A stretch of 64,000 bases of DNA from Loripinus fragilis (GCA_964019695.1 OZ026525.1:92475779-92539778); one strand, 5' to 3'; shown: positions 1 through 10,022, counted from the stretch's first letter. Numbers and translations: made by a program. The notes: a model not told the origin generated them from the sequence alone.

Positions 1-112
1 TTTGTTTTTTGTTCGTTTGATTTGATTCTTTACATCCCATCAACAATCTTTCAGTTAAACAGGGACCCGTCTTCCTGGGTTGAACCAGTTCCAAGCTAGG
101 ATACTATAAGCA
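1..112 (-). mobile_element. SINE-A fragment (3' half)
   Basis: This matches the 3' body of the tRNA-headed SINE seen complete at 56098-56297. Shared landmarks are the cluster around CATCAACAATCTTTCAGTTA, then CTTCCTGGGTTGAACCAG and AAGCTAGGAT. Read on the minus strand it ends in an A/C-rich tail at the window edge. The tRNA-like head is missing because homology stops at about 112. Confidence 0.8.
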
Positions 113-705
113 TAGAGTTCATTTAATGGGACATCGGCCAGATCAGATATGACAGAATGTGGCCCTCATAAGGTTTTGCACTGTTTCCTTACATTAGGTA
201 CTTTTAATATTTGAGTGAAATTATAATCCTAACAGGAGAGGGATGGGTTCAATTGATAAGCATTGGAAATTGGAGGATCATTGACACCTGCTATGGGTAA
301 ATGCCTATGGTTTTTAGTAAAACTTAAAGTTTGTCAATCGTTCCTTTCGTCGCCGTGAAGCTACTCTGACCTGTGTACTTTGACAGTGAAATCCATTTTC
401 CATATTAAATGCTTCAAAGACATTAAGCAGCCGCAAAAACCAGGGCTTAAGCCCTAAAAGTGCCTTTTCTACCGAATAAGAAATAATGACAGCACTGAAG
501 TTCTCTAGCACCTGAACCTCCTAAATTGATTTGTATTCTGTGCTAGTTTAATTTGAAGTAAATAAAGTGTAAAAGTAGAATTAGTAAGGTTTATGCATTT
601 TTCATAAGAAAAAAGTTCACTGTTATTTAATAAAACATTCTATAGCAAAGGTCCTGTACTAATCTATTTGCATGCTGGGTAATTGTTCATGCTTTCATTT
701 TCTCT
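113..705. other. No gene seen
   Basis: This is AT-rich sequence. The only open frame (314-511, minus) is short and carries no recognisable motif. Nothing repetitive was recognised except its proximity to the palindromic element that follows. Confidence 0.5.
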
Positions 706-866
706 GCTGGCTTTTTTCAAAATCAAGATTTTTTACAAAAAAATCACCTAGGAGTACTATCAGACTGTCAAACAGTTGGGATTCAGATCAAGCTTGACAT
801 TCTGTTGGTCTCCAAACTGTTTCCAAAGGCTATCAGCAGACGACAAAATTCTCTGCTGGCATGCTA
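706..866. mobile_element. Palindromic MITE, CTGCTGA family
   Basis: An imperfect inverted repeat is bounded by CTGCTGGCTTTTTTCAA on the left and CAGCAGACGACAAAA on the right. The core reads CAAACAGTTGGGATTCAGATC ... CTCCAAACTGTTT, a variant of the core found throughout the window (CAAACAGTTTGGATCCAGATC and its inverse). No coding capacity is present. The same family recurs at 1347, 2050, 6068, 8945, 9496, 25160, 45125 and 49071. Confidence 0.6.
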
Positions 867-1120
867 AGAGTTTTAAAACTGCTAAGTTTAGGTAGCTTTC
901 GTGAATATGTAAACCATAAATATTCGGACCCTTCAAAGGATCTAGCTATTGAATCAGTTTTACTTCCCAATGCTAAATGGTGCACTTTTATTACTTCATT
1001 ATTTGTCTACGGCTGAGACATGAATATTCTAAGACCTTTCTTCCAATCTTCGGTAATCTTTGTAAAATGGGTGCTTTAGATTGTGGCATGATTTCTTTTA
1101 TGAATGAAAAAATCAAAATT

Positions 1121-1166
1121 CCTCGATAGCCTAATGGATAAAGATGTGGGTTCGAGTCCAGTAGCA
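1121..1166 (+). pseudogene. tRNA-Arg-like fragment
   Basis: TAGCCTAATGGATAA matches a D-arm/A-box and GTGGGTTCGAGTCC matches a T-arm/B-box of the tRNA-Arg type. Only about 8 nt separate them, so the whole anticodon arm is missing. A T-rich stretch follows. It could be a decayed tRNA gene or a SINE head. It cannot be a functional tRNA. Confidence 0.45.
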
Positions 1167-1346
1167 TTTCATTTCTTTCTTCTTTCTTTTAAATTTTCTA
1201 ATTTCTTCGTCTTTATTCTTGCTTTTGTGTACACATGGATATATTTTTTTGAATCTGGCATATGTTTATTCAACAAATACACACACATAGAAACGTATAT
1301 AATTTCAATAAGCCGAAATAACTCCTTGCACGCTGGGTGAGTTTAA

Positions 1347-1690
1347 TTCTTTTGTTGTCATCTGCTGATTTTTTTTTCAAAATAAACTTTTTCAAAGCAT
1401 CTTTCAGGAACACTATCAGAGTGTCAAACGGTCTGTATCAAGATCAGGACCGATGTTCTGTCGGCATTTTAACAATTTAACTTTCCTTATTAGCAGAGAC
1501 TTTTTTCATGTGCTGTTAACCTTTGCAAAAACAGTAAGGACCCACTGATCAGGACCGGAAAGAATGTCACTCCTGATCTTGATCCAAACCGATTGACACT
1601 TTGATAGTGTGTTCCTAAAAGAATTTATGGAAAAAGGTTATTTTTGAAAAAAATAGTCAGCAGATGACAAAAAGATAATAGAAAAAATCT
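1347..1690. mobile_element. Palindromic MITE, CTGCTGA family (double core)
   Basis: The left end TTTTGTTGTCATCTGCTGA mirrors the right end TCAGCAGATGACAAAAAG. Two diverged copies of the dyad core (near 1425-1460 and 1530-1600) lie between. The inner flanks TTTCAGGAACACTATCAGAG and TTTGATAGTGTGTTCCTAAA are also mirrored. The element can therefore fold end to end. No ORF of note. Confidence 0.6.
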
Positions 1691-1716
1691 TTCTGGTTTA
1701 ATTGTATTGTATTTAA

Positions 1717-1923
1717 CCCTTAAAGCGCCAATCACTGCTGCAGCAGACTACAAATTTCGCTACACCTTTCCCAATTTTTGACAAAAATATGGTATGGTAT
1801 TACATGAGAATCGTCTACCAGCAGACGATTCTCCTGAAATATAATGCCTCGTTTGAAATTTTTGAAAAAGTGGCAAAATTTGCAATTGTCATCTGCTGCA
1901 AATTATAGGTGCTGCTTTAAGGG
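1717..1923. mobile_element. piggyBac-type MITE (TTAA family)
   Basis: The left end CCCTTAAAGCGCCAATCAC is preceded by TTAA at 1713-1716. The right end reads GGTGCTGCTTTAAGGG, followed by a degraded ATGA. The TIR and TTAA/CCC layout match the cleaner copy at 6701-6922. Inside is a dyad GAGAATCGTCT...AGACGATTCTC at about 1806-1833. It is too short to encode anything (207 bp). Confidence 0.7.
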
Positions 1924-2049
1924 ATGAAATTTAGGTGGAGCTTGCATTTAATAATTCTATACAGATAATGTCAGAAATGTGTAGAAAGACCTTGGTCCAA
2001 CATTTCATTAGACATACAATGAAGGTCTAGATCAAGTCCATTTTATCTG

Positions 2050-2207
2050 ACAATGTCGTCTGCTGATAACCTTGCAAACAGTTAGGACCCAGATCAGCAC
2101 TGATTAAAAGTCAGTCCTGATCTGTGTCCAAAATGTTTGACATTCTAATAGTATTCCTGGAAGAATTTTTGAAAAAAGCTCATTTAAAGAAGTCAGCAGA
2201 CGACAAA
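2050..2207. mobile_element. Palindromic MITE, CTGCTGA family
   Basis: The ends are GTCGTCTGCTGATAACC and GTCAGCAGACGACAAAAAG. The dyad core contains ACCCAGATCAGCACTGA and AGTCAGTCCTGATCTGTG. The layout matches the copies at 1347 and 9496. Confidence 0.6.
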
Positions 2208-2327
2208 AAGCAAGAAAAAAATTCAACTGGTTAAAAAAATCTTTCTGGTTTAAATGGTCAAGCAGTTGCTGATCCAGAGGGTGTTCAGGGTGTTTCGCTG
2301 GATTCCTCCTCCCTGCCCCCCTGTTTT

Positions 2328-2398
2328 TAAATATCGTATGAAAATAAAATAATTTGGTCTCGGTGAGACCAAATTATTTCATTTTCATGGGATATTTA
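2328..2398. repeat. Hairpin, 34-bp arms, 3-nt loop
   Basis: The left arm 2328-2361 (beginning TAAATATC, ending TTTGGTCTC) is mirrored by 2365-2398 (beginning GAGACCAAA, ending GATATTTA). Only a few mismatches occur and the loop is GGT. It sits beside a GATCCAGAGGG-type repeat. Its function is unknown. Confidence 0.75.
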
Positions 2399-2918
2399 GG
2401 AAAAATGAGATGGATTCAAACCATTTGACAATCTGAAAGTGTTCCTAAAAGATATTTTTTGAAAAAAATCAATTTCTAAAAAGTCATCAGTCCTCAAAAC
2501 AATAATGTGGTCTGGACATTTATTGTTCATCTAAATTGAAGGATGTTCTTGTTACCTTGACAACATATTGCATGCGTTTGACCACATGGTGAGAAGCGAT
2601 CACCTGGTCGCTTACTAATAAACAGCTAACAAGGAAAGAGTTAAATTCTTTAAGAAAGCCTACTGTAATTAAAATTATTGAATAAATTATTTTGTTCACA
2701 GAACCGAAAAAAAGTCCCTGATCAGGCTGCTCTTCTTGAAGCATGCTGATCTCAAGCCAATCTGTGAAATTAGCTTACCTATCTCACTTGTTTAATTCCT
2801 TGTGGCAAATAGTTTGGATCCAGATCAGGTTGGAGGTTAATTTTTTTTTCAAAACCTCAACTGGGGATGAAATTCAACAAAATATGGCGAAAAAAATTAT
2901 TGGTTACTTTTTATTTTT

Positions 2919-3190
2919 TTAACATGAGCATGATAAGTTACATGCTATGTTGATTTGAGCATGAATCAGGACCAGGCTGGACATTTTGTCTAAACTGCTT
3001 ACAAGGTGTAAAATTACATGGTCGTGGATTTCATTTAAAACCCTGAAATGTGTGATCCCTATGGTGGTATTCAGTTGCGGATCCAGAGGGTTTGGCTCGA
3101 CCCCCTCTCCGCTCCCCCACTTTAGAAAGCCTGGATCTGCACCTGCAGGTATTACACATTTCACATATCAAACCCTTTGAACAGGACTTA
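2919..3190. mobile_element. GGATCCAGAGGG-type element (short)
   Basis: TTGCGGATCCAGAGGG at about 3073 is mirrored by GCCTGGATCTGCACCTGC at about 3130-3147, around a C-rich centre. It resembles shortened versions of the TIR elements at 29171-29434 and 48219-48499. The flanking sequence has no recognised content. The short ORFs here are repeat translations. Confidence 0.45.
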
Positions 3191-3194
3191 ACTG

Positions 3195-3480
3195 TCCTGT
3201 ACGAAAATTCTAACCAAAATCCACCCGAATTACAGGTGGATTACAGGCGAAACTGACATGGAATTTCAATTTTCCAGCTGGAATTGACAAGGAGATGGAA
3301 TACTTGCAAAAATCCAGGTGGGATTACCGAAAGATTCCATGTGGATTTTTCTGATTCCAGCTGGAAACTTTCCATCACATGGAATTTCTTTCTCAGGATT
3401 TATCCACCTGGAATGTTTCCTAATAGTATTTAAAAATCCACCTGGAAACTCTTAAGGACAAGGAATTTTAGGACTTACAA
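3195..3480. repeat. CCACCTGGAA/CAGCTGGAA motif cluster
   Basis: About a dozen variants of CAGGTGGAA, CACCTGGAA, CAGCTGGAA and CATGGAATTT occur on both strands within 290 bp. Most lie in short inverted pairs 20-40 bp apart. A second cluster of the same type is at 5210-5475. It looks like a palindrome-rich simple repeat. The motifs also match E-boxes (CAGGTG, CAGCTG), which may be coincidental. Confidence 0.6.
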
Positions 3481-4290
3481 AATTTCTTTCAACTAGTATT
3501 TTTTTCTCAGCTGAATTTTTCCTTAGCAGTTACACAGAAACAGATTTTTTTCTCAGTTCAAACTTAGAACTTTTTAAACGAATTTTGAAATCTGATCTGT
3601 AGTTCATTGGGACATTAGTTACCAAGATATTTTATCTGCAAGAACTATAAACCCTTAAGAGTAACAGCAAGAATTGCATCTGACTAGTTGTCTGCTTGAG
3701 TCATCTGCTGCATATTATATGCTATACTGTCTGCTTATGTGCAGATCAAGATGGGCCCTAATGGAAATCACAAGTTCTAATTAGCTTCAAAAGTGCTTTA
3801 GGCTTTCTTCTAAGAAATACACTTGGGCCTGCTCTGAAATAAATTGAAGACTAACAAAATATTGACTTACCAGTTGGACCTAGACCCCCCATCTTGATGA
3901 CCAAAGAGCATATATACCCCCTCCCTTTCACCCTAATCATCTTGTCAGGCTTAGGGGGCTGGACAATTTCGGAACAAAGGGTCGGTCACAAATCATGGAT
4001 GTTTCTCTACACTTAAGAAAGCTAATACTTGTCTAGTTAATTCAATATAGCTGACACATGATTACGAATTTAAATTTGATTGGTCCAATTTTAGGATCGT
4101 AGTAAGCAACAATGGCGGATGATTAAAAATAACTAACCACAAACATCTGATGATTGAATGCTGAATATTTTGTCTTTGTTTTCTCCAGATTGATGCTATG
4201 GCAAAATTAACCCAAGCCTGTTGCACATATCCACTTCGTTTCGGCCTTGCATTTTACAACTTTCACTTCGTGACCCCTGCGAAATAGAGT
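3481..4290. other. No gene seen
   Basis: This is mixed AT-rich sequence. AACAATGGCGGATGAT near 4109 has a good translation-start context but is followed at once by a stop. No conserved frame, RNA or clear repeat was recognised. Confidence 0.45.
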
Positions 4291-4930
4291 TCTTAACTCG
4301 AGAGAAGTTCAAGAACAGTTCTTGAAATTAGCAAGAATTCTTGAACTGTTCAATAAGATTTGTACTTAAACTGTTAGAACATAAACTAGGAACAATTCAA
4401 AAACTTTTTAAGAATTCCTGATGTTCTTGAATTTTTCATAAACTGTTCTTGAACATTTTAATGACTTTTCTTGAATGCTGTGTTGACTCTGGTGTTCTTG
4501 AACTGTTCTTAAATGTGTTCTTGATTTTTTCAATGACTTTTCATGAACATAATATTTTCTTGAACTGTTCTTAAATTTGTTCTTGACTCTTTCAAAGACT
4601 TCTTGACCATGACGTGCTCTTTAACTGTTCTTTCATTTTTTCTTGGTTACTTCAAAGACTTTTCTTTTCTTGAACATAATATGTTCTTGAACTGTTCTTA
4701 CATTTGTTCTTGATTATTTCAGACTTCTTGAATATTATGTGTTCTTGAACTGCTCTTACATTTGTCCTTGATTATTTCAAAGACTTCTCTTGAACATAAT
4801 GTGTTCTTGACTGTTCTTACATTTGTTCTTGGTTATTTCGGAGACAGTCCATGAACATTATTAAATATGTTCTTGAACTGTTCCTAAATGTGTACTTGAT
4901 TATTTCAAAGACTTATCATGAATACAATGT
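4290..4930. repeat. TTCTTGAACTGTTCTT tandem repeat, ~60 bp
   Basis: About ten diverged units read roughly GTTCTTGAACTGTTCTTA, CATTTGTTCTTGATTATTTC, AAAGACTTCTTGAACATAAT. The first unit (4305-4345) includes an inverted pair, AAGTTCAAGAACAGTTCTTG. Units vary by indels, so this is an old array. It has no coding sense. Confidence 0.75.
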
Positions 4931-5117
4931 GTCGATCTAACTTAATTTATTGCACGTAGTTGTGATACCTAAACATGATATCTAAATTCAAACATTTGAC
5001 CAAAACAATAGACATCATTCACTCTGTGAATTGGCACTTAGTAATTTGGCATAGCATTTAGTAATAATTTTAGGAAAAAAATCTAATATGAGTCTTATTT
5101 CTCTACCATTTTAATAA

Positions 5118-5205
5118 CTGATGGCGTGGTGCAGTGGATCAAGCTGATGGAAAATCTGTGAAGTTAAGCAACAATATCATGGTTAGTAGTTGGATGGGTG
5201 ACCCA
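5118..5205 (+). pseudogene. 5S rRNA-like fragment / SINE3 head
   Basis: GAAGTTAAGCAAC at 5160-5172 and GGTTAGTAGTTGGATGGGTG, followed by ACC, at 5181-5203 match the 3' half of metazoan 5S rRNA. The spacing is nearly correct (8 nt instead of 9), and these stretches include internal-promoter elements. The 5' half is not recognisable as 5S: GATGGCGTGGTGCAGTGGAT looks more like a tRNA A-box region. It is either a decayed 5S copy or the head of a 5S-derived SINE. It is not a functional 5S gene. Confidence 0.7.
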
Positions 5206-5209
5206 ATGG

Positions 5210-5480
5210 TTTGTATATATTCCAGCTGGATTATTTTTTTTCCAGGTGGAATATTTGGAGGTAAATTTCAGGTGGAATTTTGTTGTAAATTCATTTAGAT
5301 TTTTTTGCAATATTTCCACCTGGATTTTTTTCCAGGTGGAAATATTTGCATATTTCGCCTCATTTCGTTACTTTATATAGCTTTCCACCTGTATTCCATC
5401 TCATGTGAGGGAGAAAAAAATCCACCAGTATTTTTTTTAAGATTCCATGTGTTTAAATTCACCTGGATTCCGGCTGGACC
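5210..5480. repeat. CCACCTGGAA/CAGGTGGAA motif cluster
   Basis: TTCCAGCTGGA, TTCCAGGTGGAA, TCAGGTGGAA, TTCCACCTGGA and related words recur in both orientations, as at 3195-3480. It directly follows the 5S-like fragment and precedes the inverted tandem array at 5515. Confidence 0.6.
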
Positions 5481-5514
5481 TTTTCGTACAGGGTGACCAA
5501 ATTCAGTGAATGTA

Positions 5515-5826
5515 AAATCCTGGGGAGCCGGACAAAACATCCCAGGACAAAACATCCCATGCCATTTTTTGACACCCCGGACAAAACATCCCACAAAGAT
5601 TTGCCACCCCGGACAAAACATCCCATGCTGTTTTTGTCACCCCGGACATAACATCCCATGCTGTTTTTGTCACCCCGGACATAACATCCCATGCCATTTT
5701 CGCCACTCCGGGGTGACAAAAACTGCATGGGATGTTTTGTCCGGGGTGGCAAATCGATGCGGGATGTTTTGTCCGGGGTGGCAAAAAATGGCATGGGATG
5801 TTTTGTCCTGGAATGTTTTGTCCTAC
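5515..5826. repeat. Inverted tandem array, ACAAAACATCCCATG
   Basis: From about 5520 to 5705 units of 36-38 bp (CCCCGGACAAAACATCCCATG plus a GCCATTTTTGTCA-type spacer) run in one direction. From about 5707 to 5826 the reverse complement runs (GGGATGTTTTGTCCGGGG units). The switch is at about 5700-5710 (GCCACTCCGGGGTGAC). The whole could fold into one large hairpin. Several frames are open on both strands because unit lengths avoid stops. I do not regard those frames as genes. Confidence 0.85.
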
Positions 5827-6067
5827 ATTCAAATTCCTGTAAAGTCTGACCAGACTTCTGTTTTATGGATAGTCTGATCTTGGTTAACATAATATGCTAA
5901 TGCTCATTTCTTTGAATCCTTAAAATGACTGGGACACAAGCTTGAACAAAAGCACAAAAGAGGAGAAATTGTTGACACAAGTTGGGACAAAAGCACAAAA
6001 GAGGAGGAATTGTTAGCATTTTATATTTTTATTTATACTTTACATGCTGGATACTTCTTCATGATTT

Positions 6068-6206
6068 TGTTGCCGTCTGCTGACTTCTTTTCAAAAAATC
6101 TTTCAGGAACAAAACCAAGGTGATTAACTGTTTGGATCCAGATCAAGCCCAACATTCTTTTGGTCCTGATCTGGCTCCAAACTGTTTGCAAATGTCATCA
6201 GATGAC
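6068..6206. mobile_element. Palindromic MITE, CTGCTGA family
   Basis: The left end is TTTTGTTGCCGTCTGCTGAC and the right end GTCATCAGATGACAAAAG. The dyad core is AACTGTTTGGATCCAGATCA ... TGATCTGGCTCCAAACTG. Confidence 0.6.
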
Positions 6207-6700
6207 AAAAGTTGCTGCTAGTACAGAAAAACCTGACCATGGTTTACCCTTGTCCTGCTGAAAAATCTACTTTACAGGCTTGATTTCAAGATATTTTCAA
6301 CCTTTTCCTATTGTAAATTAACAGGACCTATTTACAGGACCCAAAAAACCTTGATAGTATCATTCTGAGTATATAATCTTAGATTAATCTAAGTATAAGT
6401 AGTTTCTTATCTATGCTCTGCAGTATCTGCACATTCATGCAGCCAAAAGTACAGATTGGTTAATTTACAGATGTCCTGAATTATAGCTCATTATGGCTAG
6501 GTGACTTATTATATGTCCACTTTCAAATTTTATTATACCTATCAAGTATTAGCTGTATTCCACCCTATAAGGGCACTGTGTCCACAGTCTAACTATTCAG
6601 AGCTAACTATGATGTTTATATGGAGTTAATCATACTACTACTAATAATAATGGAAATGTCCAGTTATTTTTTAAAAAGAAGTCTATTTTTCAATTGTTAA

Positions 6701-6922
6701 CCCTTAATGCGCCAATCGCAACAAAAGTCATCTGCTTTTCTCTCTGCTGAAATGTTTAAGAAGCCTTTATGGCTAACAGTGTGGACCCAGATCAGACTGC
6801 TCCTAGGTCCACGCTGTTTGCTTCTATACTTAATTTGTCAGTAATGTTAGGCAATTATTTGCAGCAGACGACTTCAGCAGGCAACATTTTCAGATACATT
6901 TTTTTTCTTGGCGCTTTAAGGG
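6701..6922. mobile_element. piggyBac-type MITE with intact TTAA ends
   Basis: TTAA at 6697-6700 and 6923-6926 flanks an element starting CCCTTAATGCGCCAA and ending TTGGCGCTTTAAGGG. The TTAA target duplication with terminal CCC...GGG is the hallmark of piggyBac elements. The 222-bp interior has no transposase. It holds a second nested inversion, GTGTGGACCCAGATCAGACT ... TAGGTCCACGCTGTTTG, which translates as SVDPDQTAP. CAGCAGACGACTTCAGCAGG marks the right subterminal region. Other copies are at 1717, 10582, 48596, 49348, 49626 and 51988. Confidence 0.85.
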
Positions 6923-6973
6923 TTAAAATGAAGTGGTTAAATAAAATGTGCATTTCTCTTTGTGGAATGAATA

Positions 6974-8209
6974 CAGTCAAACCTGCTGTTGCGGCCACCT
7001 CTATTAAGCTTGACCCTCCCTTCAGCGGCCATTTTAGAGCCCCCCAAACGACTTTGAAAGCAAATGCACCTTTATTAAGCGGCCACCTGTCCAACGCGGC
7101 CAGCGGTCGGCGAAATCGCCCCAAAACACTGTAATTGTGTCCTCAAACGGCCAATATCTATGCGTTGATGCGGCCAGTTTCGATTAAATTGCATCGTTTA
7201 ACTTTTTTGCACCGGTCTAAAGCTTGGTGCAATTAAACTCCCCAGCAGTGGTGTCCCCCAGAATAAATTCTTCAACGGCCGCTACCCTATGTCGAGGTTA
7301 TTGGGCCCAACTATTTGGAAGTTTGTGGTGCAGTCGAACGACAACGGGGCCGAAATCAACTAAGTTCAAGTATTTACGCTAATAAAACACTACGACATGG
7401 TTCAGGAATCCAGCACATATGGATTAAAAACAGCGTCAACAATCGAAAACCTGAATACGCTAAACGAACACCACTTGTTGATTTTTTCGAAGTTGGTAAC
7501 CATTATTGCAAGCGGGTAACCAGACCGTAGAACCAGTCAGCTGATAAAATTTTCGACATCAAAGCATTTTGCCGCTGTCAAAAGTCATTCATCCATACCA
7601 TGACAGATGTTTAACGGTATAATGTGAAAATCTAAATGCAAAGTAATACTCTTTGCTGGAGGCATATACTTACTACATAAGGATGCAATCTTTGCTAAAA
7701 GTCCACAAGCAATAGCTTTTGAGAGAAAAAAAATATTTTGAGTATCAAAAATTTGAACCATTTTACGAATCTTTTCACTGGAATAAATTTACAATTCTAA
7801 CAACATTCTCCATGTTCAATAGTAGCATGTCCATAAAACATGCATTTTCTTATCAAAAATCAAGTTTTAGCTTCTAGAAAAATATGATTAGCAGTGCTAT
7901 CTCTACTCTTTTGACATACATGGAAATCTTTAGACTGAATGGACATGATTTTGTTTATTTCATATTTTGTTTGTGTTTTTTTTTCCATTTATATATTTTA
8001 TGAAGAAATGCAATAACTGCAGCAGTGTAGACCTTATTCTTTATATTTTTCAACTCATTATTATATGGTTATCCTCAACTCGAAGCCAATATTCTTTCCC
8101 GTCCTCAATCATATGGCCATCTTAGCTGAACCTCTATTAAGCAGCCACCTGTCTTAAGCAAGCGATTTTGGATTATCCCTTGACCGCTTGCTTAAGACAG
8201 GTTTGACTG
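6974..8209. mobile_element. Tigger/pogo-like DNA transposon relic
   Basis: CAGTCAAACCTG at 6974 is mirrored by CAGGTTTGACTG ending at 8209, with TA dinucleotides outside both ends (6972-6973, 8210-8211). TIRs of this form followed by GCGGCCACCT-type sequence, with TA duplication, are typical of the pogo/Tigger branch of Tc1/mariner. Both subterminal regions carry CTATTAAGC plus GCCACCTGTC. An extra inverted repeat (CCTGTCTTAAGCAAGCG and its mirror) lies at 8147-8200. The interior (ORF 7315-7530, plus) shows no recognisable transposase motif, so it looks non-autonomous or eroded. Confidence 0.75.
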
Positions 8210-8214
8210 TATAT

Positions 8215-8470
8215 TGTTTCTTCAGCTGTACTTAGAATGAGACATTTTTCCGTGTTTCACCCCTTTAAATCCAAAATATCTAAAATGGAATCTTCCATTT
8301 GGTGAACTGACTTAATCCATACTAGCTGCAAATAAATGAAAGAAAAAAAAATATTGGTCCCTGAATAGACTGCTCATTTAGCAGCCTTCACTAGTTTCTC
8401 CACTTAAGATCCTGAATTTCTACATACGAGCTATCAATAAATGAAATATAAAAAGAATAATTGTCCCATA
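8215..8470. repeat. Dispersed duplicate of 10125-10330
   Basis: The stretch from TATTGTTTCTTCAGCTG through AAAATGGAATCTTCC and CTTAATCCATACTAGCTGC is closely matched at 10125-10330. It abuts the 3' end of the pogo-like element. It belongs to a larger duplicated segment (8.2-10.3 kb). No gene. Confidence 0.65.
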
Positions 8471-8590
8471 GTAGATTGCTCCTTGCAGGCTGGTCTAGGA
8501 CTATTCAAGCTGGTCTTGTATTTAACTGAGCAATGTAGTTATGGAATCCATTGAGTTAATATTTCGAAATTGCAGTGACTAAATCAATCA

Positions 8591-8902
8591 CCGGGCCGCG
8601 TAGCGCAGTCAGTAACGTGTCTGGCAACAGCTGAGAGTCTGACTGCAGACCCAGGGATTGCGAGTTCGATCCCGGCCCAGTTACATACTTTCATGGAGAT
8701 TGATCTAAGGTCATTCTCCTCCCTTCCACTGAATCATTCAAGAAGGGTTGTTGTCAGTTACAAGCGAAAGTATGTGCACGAAGTACTGGTTAACTGCTTT
8801 TTCAAGCCTGCCCAGGTAAAAAGTGTGTTTAGGTGAACTGACCGTCCCGCCATGACTATAGCTGTTGACTTGGGACGTAAAGCAACAAAACAAACAAAAA
8901 CA
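8591..8902 (+). mobile_element. SINE-B, complete, with 11-bp TSD
   Basis: The element is flanked by the identical 11-mer TAAATCAATCA at 8580-8590 and 8903-8913. The head is tRNA-like: GGGCCGCGTAGCGCAGTCAG supplies an A-box, GAGTTCGATCCCGG a B-box, and GGGCCG pairs with CGGCCC as an acceptor-like stem. The long insert between the boxes suggests a tRNA with a long variable arm (Ser or Leu type). A ~220-bp body follows, ending GGGACGTAAAGCAACAAAAC and a CAAA-rich tail. The tail matches that of SINE-A, which implies a shared LINE partner. The perfect TSD indicates recent insertion. Confidence 0.85.
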
Positions 8903-8944
8903 TAAATCAATCATTCTTCAGGGACAATTAGTAACACTTTAGCT

Positions 8945-9131
8945 TGATGTCATATGCTGTTAACCTTTGCAAACAGTTTGGATCCAGATCAGGACTGAGA
9001 TTTTGTCAGTCCTGACCGGGATCCAAACTGATAAAATGTTGGTCCTGATCTGAATTCAAACCGTTTGTCACTCTGTCAGTGTCCCTGAAAGAACTATTTG
9101 GGGAAAAATGAAATAAGTCAGTAGAAGACAA
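8945..9131. mobile_element. Palindromic MITE, CTGCTGA family
   Basis: The core CAAACAGTTTGGATCCAGAT ... GATCTGAATTCAAACCGTTT and the ends ATGTCATATGCTGTTAACC / GTCAGTAGAAGACAAC follow the family plan. It is the first of two tandem copies within the duplicated 560-bp unit described next. Confidence 0.6.
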
Positions 9132-9495
9132 CAAAATAATAAGAATATTCAATTACACAGAATGCAAATACAGAAATTTCTACCTGTGACACCTTTCAGA
9201 TACAAAATGGGCATATCCATGTATATTGTATCAATATGTATGTAAAAATCTATCCTAATGAAAGTGGTTATAATTATTATTACAATGAATGTTTTTTTTT
9301 CATATCAGAATTCGAATAAACTTAAGGAAACTGATTGCGAGTTTGCTGGGTTTTTTTTTGTTTTAATAGTAATCTATTAGGTTTTCACTATTATTGAAAG
9401 ATTCTTTTTGATGCTGAGTTATTATAATAATAATGATGGAAATGTCCAGAGTTATTTTCATATATTCAAATGAAGTGGTTCAATAAAATAGGTTA

Positions 9496-9671
9496 TTAAC
9501 CAAAATTGCAAACAGTTTAGATCCAGACCAGGACTGACATTTTGTCGGTCCTGACCTGAATCTAAACAAAAAAAATGTCGGTCCTGATCTGAATTCAAAA
9601 TGTTTGACATCCTGTTAGTGTTCCTGAAAGATATTAAAATGAAAAAAATGAAATAAGTCAGCAGACTACAA
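9496..9671. mobile_element. Palindromic MITE, CTGCTGA family
   Basis: This is the second tandem copy, with core CAAACAGTTTAGATCCAGAC ... CTGATCTGAATTCAAAATG and a right end GTCAGCAGACTACAAC. Confidence 0.6.
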
Positions 9672-9965
9672 CTAAGAATAAGAATAAAACAATTAGCAAG
9701 AATGCAAAGATTTAAAATATAGAAATTTTAACCTGTGACCCTTTCAAATACAAAATGGGCAAATCAATGTTTATTGTATCGATATGTATGTGTAAGTCTA
9801 GAATGAAATTGGCGATTATTACAAGGAATGTGTTACAAGGAATGTGTTTTTACAAACTTAACGAAACCTTTTGCGAGTTTGCTGGGTTTTTTTGTTGTTG
9901 TTTTTGTGTGGGTGTTTTTTTATAAACTTTTAGGTTTTCTCTATTATTGAAAGATTCTTTATGAT

Positions 9966-10022
9966 GCTAAGTTATTATTATGATAATAATAATAATAATA
10001 GTAATAATAATAATAATAATGA
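9966..10022. repeat. (TAA)n microsatellite
   Basis: An interrupted TAA/ATA run sits in the second duplicated unit. The first unit has only a short TAATAATAATGATGG at the matching place (about 9425). Confidence 0.85.

Noticed and set aside
4305..4345. Glucocorticoid-type (AGAACAGTTCT) or heat-shock (TTC-GAA) element
   Set aside because: The matches follow from the TTCTTGAACTG tandem repeat and spacing is not that of a real response element.
5118..5205. Functional 5S rRNA gene
   Set aside because: Only the 3' half matches and no T-run terminator follows.
5459..5890. Longest open frame of the window (143 codons, minus) plus two other long frames over the same bases
   Set aside because: All are translations of the inverted ~37-bp array; frames are open on both strands simultaneously and show only repeated words.
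6769..7134. 121-codon plus frame containing SVDPDQTAP
   Set aside because: It starts inside a piggyBac-type MITE, crosses its right TIR and enters the pogo-like element, so it spans three unrelated pieces.
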